From Castellaniella sp034007085 (GTDB lineage Bacteria > Pseudomonadota > Gammaproteobacteria > Burkholderiales > Burkholderiaceae_B): a stretch of DNA of 5,243 nt. The notes under the pieces are model-generated. The model saw only the letters and a list, made by a program, of their open reading frames with translations. It made no database searches and was not told the DNA's origin. Below are positions 1-4,219 of this stretch, piece after piece; positions within the stretch are counted from its first letter, which is position 1; each line of letters opens with the position of its first letter. The stretch is from the NCBI RefSeq assembly GCF_034007085.1, contig NZ_JAVERO010000135.1:1-5243 (forward strand), in the 5' to 3' direction. A program made the position numbers and the translations under genes.

Positions 1-97
1 GGCCGAGCAGTGCCTGGCGCACCCCGGAGATGCGACGGCCGGGACCACCCAGCCACCGCGCCCCCCTGACGAACCGAGTCAGAGGTTTCCGTGGCAT
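1..97 (-). CDS. Possible partial gene starting at the mrp stop codon; N-terminal 32 codons only
   Basis: Directly downstream of mrp on the same strand, an ATG at 97-95 shares a base with the mrp stop (TGATG). Its frame stays open to the window edge. The visible peptide begins MPRKPLTRFVRGARWLGG and is very basic, about ten Arg/Lys in 32 residues, with no acidic residue. That would suit the cytoplasmic tip of a membrane protein or a nucleic-acid-binding start, but nothing identifies a family. The TGATG overlap is typical of translationally coupled operon genes. I see no clear Shine-Dalgarno just upstream, which fits coupling but gives no independent support. Third-position GC is only about 75% by hand count, not convincing in GC-rich DNA. 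It could equally be non-coding sequence after mrp, or the tail of a convergent plus-strand gene. I do not recognise it. Confidence 0.4.
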   Translation of the reverse strand, partial: MPRKPLTRFVRGARWLGGPGRRISGVRQALLG

Positions 98-1182
98 CAG
101 TTCGTGCGCGCCACGACCCTGGGCCGCGAACCGGAATCGTCCAGCGGCTGCCCAGCCACATGAATGGCCAACTGGCGGGCGATGTCCTGGTAGCGGCGCG
201 CAGCCTCGCCACCAGGCGAAGCCACTACGCTGGGGCGGCCAGAGTCGGTTTCCTGGCGGATGTCGAGTTGCAACGGCAAGGCCCCCAACCACGGCAAATG
301 ATAGGTTGCCGCCAGCTGGCGGCCGCCGTCCTGGCCGAAGATCGGCTCGGCGTGCCCACAGTTGGAACACACATGGACAGACATGTTTTCAACGATTCCC
401 AGCACCGGGACATCCACCTTCTGGAACATGATCAGGCCCTTGCGGGCATCGGCCAGGGCGAGATCCTGGGGGGTGGTGACGATGACCGCCCCCGTGAGCG
501 GAACCTTTTGCGCCATGGTAAGCGCAATATCGCCTGTTCCCGGAGGCATGTCCACGATCAGATAATCCAGATCGTTCCAATTCGTAAGCGACAACAACTG
601 TGTCAGGGCCTGCGTGACCATGGGGCCGCGCCAGATCGCCGGGCCATCATCGTCCATCAGGAAACCGATGGAATTGGCCTGCAAGCCATGGCCGATCATG
701 GGTTCCATGCTCTTGCCATCCACGCTTTTCGGCTTGCCCGACAGGCCCAGCATGATGGGCACGCTGGGGCCATAGATGTCGGCGTCCAGCAGGCCGACGC
801 GCGCGCCCTGGCTGTGCAGCGCCAGCGCCAGATTGACGGCCGTGGTGCTCTTGCCGACCCCGCCTTTGCCGGAGGCCACGGCGATGATGTTGCGCACATT
901 GTCCAGGGGGCGCAGTCCGCGCTGTACCGCGTGGGCGGCGATCCGGGACTGGAATTCCAGCCGCCCGAGCCGGACACCCGCCGCATCCAGCGCGGTCCGG
1001 ATGGCGGCCTCCAGGGGCTGCTCGCCATTGAACAAGGGATAGCCCAGGGTTACAGTGAGGTCAAAGGCATCGCCCGCAGCGGCGATCCGCAGGTCGGGTT
1101 CGGTCACCGCCAGCGTTTTCCGGGTATCGGGATTGATGACCCTGGACAGGATCGTGCGGATGTCCTGTATCGTGGTAGCCAT
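97..1182 (-). CDS. apbC: Mrp/ApbC-family iron-sulfur cluster carrier P-loop ATPase
   Basis: This is a cytosolic scaffold/carrier that holds a 4Fe-4S cluster between two subunits and passes it to apo-proteins, using ATP. The 361 residues match the usual bacterial length. Residues about 5-80 are the MIP18 (DUF59) domain, with INPDT near the start. The ParA/MinD-like domain follows: deviant Walker A GKGGVGKST at 105-113, LLDADIYGPS at 131-140, and Walker B-like VDMPPGTGD at 210-218. The CxxC pair that bridges the cluster is C272 and C275 (VCSNCGH). All key residues are present. I chose the ATG at 1182 because MATTIQDIRTILSRVINPDT aligns with family N-termini. The frame stays open upstream to an ATG at 1206 and a GTG at 1245, but those extensions look non-family. 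None of the three starts has a good Shine-Dalgarno. E. coli mrp is also divergent from metG; two small genes intervene here. Confidence 0.96.
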   Translation of the reverse strand: MATTIQDIRTILSRVINPDTRKTLAVTEPDLRIAAAGDAFDLTVTLGYPLFNGEQPLEAAIRTALDAAGVRLGRLEFQSRIAAHAVQRGLRPLDNVRNIIAVASGKGGVGKSTTAVNLALALHSQGARVGLLDADIYGPSVPIMLGLSGKPKSVDGKSMEPMIGHGLQANSIGFLMDDDGPAIWRGPMVTQALTQLLSLTNWNDLDYLIVDMPPGTGDIALTMAQKVPLTGAVIVTTPQDLALADARKGLIMFQKVDVPVLGIVENMSVHVCSNCGHAEPIFGQDGGRQLAATYHLPWLGALPLQLDIRQETDSGRPSVVASPGGEAARRYQDIARQLAIHVAGQPLDDSGSRPRVVARTN

Positions 1183-1357
1183 GATGAGAGATCGGGGTGA
1201 AAACATTCGAAACCACAAGCATAGCGGATTCCCCTGGAAATCCACCGATTAACCCCAATATGAACCCGCATGACGCGCCCTCCGGATCCGGCCGGACGCC
1301 GCATCTGCCCGCCCGTGCCCCCATGCAACCTTTTCCGGCCCCAGGAGTCCAATCCCC

Positions 1358-1633
1358 ATGAACCTGATCCAGCAAATCCTGCGCGCCGTCCTGTTCCTGA
1401 TCCTGGCCTGCTTCGGCCTGGTGATGGCGTTTGTCTTCATGGCCTCGACGGCCCTGGCCATCGGCGTGCTGTACATCGTCGCCCGGTTGCAGGGCCGCCC
1501 CTTTGGGGTGAAAGCGTACTGGGCGGAACGCCGCCGCCCGACCATGCCGCAGCGCCCCGGGGCCTGGTCCCGCGCCAGCCAGCCGGCCCGGGAACGGGAC
1601 GTGACGGACATCGAGATGCGGGAAATTCCGTGA
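1358..1633 (+). CDS. Small membrane protein of unknown function, 91 aa
   Basis: AGGAG at 1343-1347 lies 10 nt before this ATG, which decides the start. Residues about 8-43 are almost wholly hydrophobic (Leu, Ile, Phe, Val, Ala), enough for one long transmembrane helix or a tight two-helix hairpin. The rest is a basic cytoplasmic-type tail: RLQGRPFGVKAYWAERRR at about 43-60, then a Pro/Arg-rich stretch and an acidic end (DVTDIEMREIP). By the positive-inside rule the C-terminus should face the cytoplasm. There is no cleavable signal peptide pattern and no recognised enzymatic motif. The gene is divergent from mrp, with about 175 bp between the starts, and convergent with the 45-codon gene ending at 1808. 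I found no intrinsic terminator of its own on the plus strand. Coding status rests on the Shine-Dalgarno, the membrane pattern and the position between real genes. I do not recognise the family. Confidence 0.75.
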   Translation: MNLIQQILRAVLFLILACFGLVMAFVFMASTALAIGVLYIVARLQGRPFGVKAYWAERRRPTMPQRPGAWSRASQPARERDVTDIEMREIP

Positions 1634-1665
1634 TCGGCCTGGCTGTCATTCCAGATGGGATGCGG

Positions 1666-1700
1666 GCCTGATCGACGCCGCTCTGCCTGATCGACGGCGC
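1666..1700. repeat. Short tandem direct repeat, 19-bp period
   Basis: GCCTGATCGACG occurs at 1666-1677 and again at 1685-1696. The match extends to 15 of 16 bases if the next four positions of each copy are included. It lies between the stop of the 91-aa membrane gene and the terminator of the 45-codon gene. No function is evident. It may be a local slippage duplication. Confidence 0.55.
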
Positions 1701-1713
1701 CCTGCAATCGCCC

Positions 1714-1750
1714 CAAAAACAAGCGCCCCCGGAAACATCCCGAGGGCGCT
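1714..1750 (-). terminator. Intrinsic (rho-independent) terminator of the 45-codon gene
   Basis: Read on the minus strand, AGCGCCCTCGG (1750-1740) pairs with CCGGGGGCGCT (1732-1722). This makes an 11-bp stem with one G-U pair and a 7-nt loop (GATGTTT). TTGTTTTTG follows immediately. It starts 57 nt after the stop at 1808. On the plus strand the stem is not followed by T residues, so it should act mainly on minus-strand transcripts. Confidence 0.85.
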
Positions 1751-1807
1751 GCAGCAGCCGTTCAAACACAAACCGGCGTGGCGATGCGGCCACAACCGCC
1801 AGCATGA

Positions 1808-1945
1808 CTACTTGGCGGAGCCTTGCTGTTTTTCGTCCTGTTTGTTTTCGCTGGATTTGGAGTCTTGTTCGGATATTTCGGGGGCTTTCCAGTTGAGCGG
1901 CGGCGCGACGATATCTTTCCAGGCGACACGTTTCGGTGCAGTCAT
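1808..1945 (-). CDS. Small soluble protein, 45 aa, candidate SOS-regulated gene
   Basis: The ORF runs from ATG at 1945 to TAG at 1808. AGGAG (1956-1952) sits 6 nt before the ATG, near-ideal spacing. The N-terminal half begins MTAPKRVAWKDIVAPPLNWK and contains two Trp residues and a Pro pair, so it may form a short recognition or folding element. The C-terminal half (about 23-45) is Lys, Glu, Gln and Ser rich, predicted disordered, and ends GSAK. There is no membrane segment or signal peptide, and the counted charge is near neutral. GC by hand count is 73 of 138 (53%), lower than the neighbouring genes. It has its own consensus promoter, a LexA-like operator over the -10, a leader hairpin and an intrinsic terminator, so the mRNA should be monocistronic, roughly 280 nt. 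That complete unit is the main argument that it is real. I do not recognise the family and assign no function. A dual-function or purely regulatory RNA is an alternative. Confidence 0.8.
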   Translation of the reverse strand: MTAPKRVAWKDIVAPPLNWKAPEISEQDSKSSENKQDEKQQGSAK

Positions 1946-1964
1946 GGGGTTCTCCTGAAACAAT

Positions 1965-1989
1965 GTGGCAGCGCATGATGCGCCGCCAC
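1965..1989 (-). promoter_or_regulatory. Leader hairpin / 25-bp near-palindrome upstream of the 45-codon gene
   Basis: The DNA reads GTGGC-A-GCGCAT-G-ATGCGC-C-GCCAC, a 25-bp palindrome around G1977 with one mismatched pair. In minus-strand RNA that pair becomes G-U, so the leader can form a continuous 10-bp GC-rich stem with an AUCAU loop. It begins about 5 nt after the predicted transcription start and ends 8 nt before the Shine-Dalgarno. It is followed by ATTGTTTC, a poor T-tract, so weak attenuation is possible. RNA stability, attenuation or a protein-binding site are all inference. Confidence 0.6.
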
Positions 1990-2015
1990 GATCACTGTAT
2001 AAAATAGCAGTGATC
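1990..2015. promoter_or_regulatory. LexA-like operator (SOS box) inside a perfect inverted repeat
   Basis: GATCACTG (1990-1997) and CAGTGATC (2008-2015) are perfect inverted 8-mers around a 10-bp AT-rich centre. The core 1995-2010 is CTG-N10-CAG, with N10 = TATAAAATAG, matching the proteobacterial LexA box layout (CTG, ten AT-rich bases, CAG). Against the E. coli consensus I count 11 of 16 matches, including all six outer bases. It covers the -10 box of the minus-strand promoter, the classic repressor position. The symmetry extends beyond the LexA core, so another dimeric repressor remains possible. Confidence 0.6.
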
Positions 2016-2029
2016 TTGCGTTATGTCAA
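2001..2029 (-). promoter_or_regulatory. Sigma-70 type promoter of the 45-codon gene
   Basis: On the minus strand, TTGACA (2029-2024) is a perfect -35 box. Exactly 17 bp later comes TATTTT (2006-2001), a 4 of 6 match to the -10 consensus. Transcription should start near 1994, giving a leader of about 49 nt. The strong -35 with the -10 fully inside the operator suggests a promoter that is strong when not repressed. Confidence 0.7.
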
Positions 2030-2072
2030 ATTATCTGACGATCCGGGCCAACTGCCTTGCGCCAACCCCGCC

Positions 2073-2081
2073 TGATAGAAT
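2073..2081 (+). promoter_or_regulatory. Extended -10 promoter element of metG
   Basis: TGATAGAAT contains TAGAAT (5 of 6 to TATAAT) preceded by the TGn extension. No convincing -35 is seen: the best 18-bp-spaced candidate, CTGCCT, matches 3 of 6, which is acceptable for an extended -10 promoter. Transcription would start near 2088, giving a leader of about 27 nt before the ATG at 2115. That leader is pyrimidine-rich and has no Shine-Dalgarno. Confidence 0.55.
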
Positions 2082-2114
2082 CGATCTTTTGCCTTTTTCC
2101 CTATTTTCCGCCCC

Positions 2115-4184
2115 ATGTCGCGCACGATCTTCGTCACCACCGCCCTGCCCTACGCCAACGGCTCATTTCACATCGGCCACATCATGGAATACATCCAGGC
2201 CGACACCTGGGTGCGCGCCATGCGCATGGCGGGCCACACCGTGCATTTCGTGGGCGCGGACGACGCCCACGGTGCGCCCATCATGCTCAAGGCCCAGGCC
2301 GAAGGCATCACCCCGCAGGAACTGGTCAGCCGCTACGCCGCCGAACGGCCCAAGTACCTGGACGGTTTCCATATCCGTTTCGACCACTGGCACAGCACCG
2401 ACACGCCGGAAAACATCGAACTGTCCCAGGACATCTACCGCGCGCTGAAAGCCGCCGGTTTCATCGACAGCCGCGAGATCGAGCAGTTCTACGATCCGGT
2501 CAAGGGCATGTTCCTGCCCGACCGCTACATCAAAGGCGAATGCCCGCGTTGCCACGCCAAGGACCAGTACGGTGATTCCTGCGAGGCCTGCGGCGCTGTC
2601 TACAGCCCGACCGAACTGATCGACCCCTATTCCACCCTGACCCAGGCGCGGCCGGTGCTGCGCACGTCCGAGCACTTCTTCTTTCGCCTGTCGGACCCGC
2701 GCTGCGTGGCCTTTCTACAGGAATGGACCACGGGTACGCGCGCCAACGGTTCTGCCCGCCTGCAAGCCGAAGTGCTCGCCAAGACACGCGAATGGCTGGG
2801 CACAGCCGAAGGCGCCCAGGCCAATCTGGCCGACTGGGACATTTCCCGCGACGAGCCTTATTTCGGCATTCCCATCCCCGACGCGCCGGGCAAATATTTC
2901 TACGTCTGGCTGGATGCGCCGGTCGGCTACCTGGCTTCGCTGAAAGCCTATTGCCGCAAGAATGGCCTGGATTTCGATGCCCTGCTGGCGCCGGACGGCG
3001 ACACCGAGCAGGTGCATTTCATCGGCAAGGACATCGTCTATTTCCACGCCCTGTTCTGGCCCGCGATGCTGAAATTCTCTGGCCGCAAGATCCCCGACAT
3101 GCTGCACGTGCACGGCTTCATCACCATCAGCGGCGAAAAGATGTCCAAGAGCCGGGGCACGGGGATTTCCCCGCTGCGCTACCTGGACATCGGCATGGAT
3201 GCCGAATGGCTGCGCTACTACATCGCCGCCAAGCTCAACGCCCACGTCGAGGACCTGGACTTCAACCCGGATGATTTCATCGCCCGCGTCAACAGCGACC
3301 TGATCGGCAAATACGTCAATATCGCCAGCCGGGCGGCAACCTTCATCACCCGCCATTTCGACGGCGCGCTGGCCTACGCCGGCGACACTGATGCGATGCG
3401 CACCGAACTGCGCGGCTGCGCCGAACAGGTGCAGGCCGACTTCGAAGCGCGTGAATACGGCCGCGCCATTCGCCGCATCATGGCCCAGGCCGACAAAATC
3501 AACCAGGCCTTCGATGCCGCCCAGCCCTGGGTGCTGGCCAAGGGCATCGCCCAGGCCGAGCCCGCGCAAAAGACTGCGCTGCAGGACATCTGTTCACGCG
3601 CCCTGGCCGGTTTCCAGGCCCTGTCGGTCATGCTGGCGCCCGTATTGCCGGCCCTGACCGATCGCGTCGCCCGCGAACTGTTCGGCCATGACCGGGCCTA
3701 CGTCTGGACTGATGCCGGCGAACTGCCCACGCGCATCGCCGCATTCAAGCACCTGATGCAGCGCGTCGATCCGGCCCTGCTCGATGATCTGTTCGAACCG
3801 CCCCCGGCCCCGGCCACAGTCCCGGGCGGCGAACCGATTGCCGAGACCATCGACATCAAGGACTTCGGCCGCATCGACCTGCGCATCGCACGCATCGTCG
3901 AATGCACCGCCGTCGAAGGCTCCGACAAGCTGCTGCGCCTGTCCCTGGACGTGGGCGAGGGCCGCTTGCGGCAGGTGTTTTCCGGCATCCAGTCCATGTA
4001 CAAGCCCGAGGATCTGAGCGGCAAGCTGACCGTGCTGGTGGCCAATCTGGCGCCGCGCAAGATGCGTTTCGGCATATCCGAGGGCATGGTGCTGGCGGCC
4101 AGCCACGCCGACGAAGACACGCATCCCGGCATCTACATCCTGGAACCCTGGCCAGGGGCCCAACCGGGCATGCGCATCCACTGA
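2115..4184 (+). CDS. metG: Methionine-tRNA ligase (MetRS), long form with C-terminal tRNA-binding domain
   Basis: MetRS charges tRNA-Met in the cytosol using ATP and methionine. The 689-residue length fits the long, dimeric class I form. The HIGH signature is H19-I-G-H22, after ALPYANG at 10-16. The zinc-binding knuckle is C143, C146, C156 and C159 (CPRC and CEAC), a four-cysteine type as in E. coli. WDISR is at 241-245 and KMSKS at 342-346. In the anticodon-binding helical domain, N393 and W472 occupy the positions of E. coli N391 and W461. A Pro/Ala-rich linker at about 560-575 leads to the OB-fold tRNA-binding domain (577-689; DFGRIDLRIARI, then GSDKLL). No key residue is missing. The start is fixed by MSRTIFVTTALPYANG, although the leader (TTTTTCCC, TTTTCCGCCCC) has no Shine-Dalgarno. 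Initiation may rely on an unstructured pyrimidine-rich leader. The gene converges on kch with 18 bp between stop codons. Confidence 0.98.
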   Translation: MSRTIFVTTALPYANGSFHIGHIMEYIQADTWVRAMRMAGHTVHFVGADDAHGAPIMLKAQAEGITPQELVSRYAAERPKYLDGFHIRFDHWHSTDTPENIELSQDIYRALKAAGFIDSREIEQFYDPVKGMFLPDRYIKGECPRCHAKDQYGDSCEACGAVYSPTELIDPYSTLTQARPVLRTSEHFFFRLSDPRCVAFLQEWTTGTRANGSARLQAEVLAKTREWLGTAEGAQANLADWDISRDEPYFGIPIPDAPGKYFYVWLDAPVGYLASLKAYCRKNGLDFDALLAPDGDTEQVHFIGKDIVYFHALFWPAMLKFSGRKIPDMLHVHGFITISGEKMSKSRGTGISPLRYLDIGMDAEWLRYYIAAKLNAHVEDLDFNPDDFIARVNSDLIGKYVNIASRAATFITRHFDGALAYAGDTDAMRTELRGCAEQVQADFEAREYGRAIRRIMAQADKINQAFDAAQPWVLAKGIAQAEPAQKTALQDICSRALAGFQALSVMLAPVLPALTDRVARELFGHDRAYVWTDAGELPTRIAAFKHLMQRVDPALLDDLFEPPPAPATVPGGEPIAETIDIKDFGRIDLRIARIVECTAVEGSDKLLRLSLDVGEGRLRQVFSGIQSMYKPEDLSGKLTVLVANLAPRKMRFGISEGMVLAASHADEDTHPGIYILEPWPGAQPGMRIH

Positions 4185-4187
4185 GCC

Positions 4188-4219
4188 CGCCCGACAATCC
4201 GGTCAGGCCGGATCGGGCG
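4188..4219. terminator. GC-rich hairpin between convergent metG and kch
   Basis: ATCCGG (4197-4202) and CCGGAT (4208-4213) pair around a TCAGG loop. After a 3-nt bulge (4194-4196), the outer six bases CGCCCG (4188-4193) pair with CGGGCG (4214-4219). The stem spans the 18-bp gap and the last codons and stop of kch. No T-tract follows on either strand, so it is not a canonical intrinsic terminator. It could still halt or protect the 3' ends of both convergent transcripts. Confidence 0.4.

Noticed and set aside
1..69. Tail of a convergent plus-strand gene ending at the TGA at 67-69
   Set aside because: Only about 22 codons are visible, with no recognisable C-terminal motif. It cannot be told apart from chance and conflicts with the possible minus-strand gene start.
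91..1200. Long plus-strand open frame (369 codons) opposite mrp
   Set aside because: It is the antisense shadow of a clear Mrp gene with all motifs intact. Long antisense frames are expected in GC-rich coding DNA, and no family resemblance or ribosome site is seen.
1281..1296. Overlapping palindromes CCGGATCCGG and TCCGGCCGGA in the mrp upstream region
   Set aside because: They are short GC palindromes that are common by chance at this base composition. Only a 5-bp hairpin results, and no promoter is placed to make it an operator.
1183..1357. Promoters for mrp and the membrane protein gene in their shared upstream region
   Set aside because: TATGCT on the minus strand and AATATG on the plus strand are possible -10 boxes, but neither has a credible -35 at proper spacing, so I do not call them.
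1249..1722. Minus-strand open frame of 157 codons opposite the membrane protein gene
   Set aside because: It starts within the terminator region, has no ribosome site and is an antisense shadow.
1808..1945. Identifying the 45-aa protein as SulA or a TisB-like toxin
   Set aside because: It is too short and unlike SulA, and it lacks the hydrophobic helix of TisB-type peptides. Only the regulatory layout is similar.
1437..1976. Minus-strand open frame of 179 codons overlapping both small genes, starting inside the leader hairpin
   Set aside because: It has no Shine-Dalgarno, runs through the intrinsic terminator at 1714-1750 and lies antisense to the membrane protein gene. Its composition is Arg/Cys-rich and protein-like order is lacking.
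2715..3569. Minus-strand open frame of 284 codons inside metG
   Set aside because: It is an antisense frame of strongly coding metG sequence, with a repetitive Gly/Val/Asp composition typical of such shadows.
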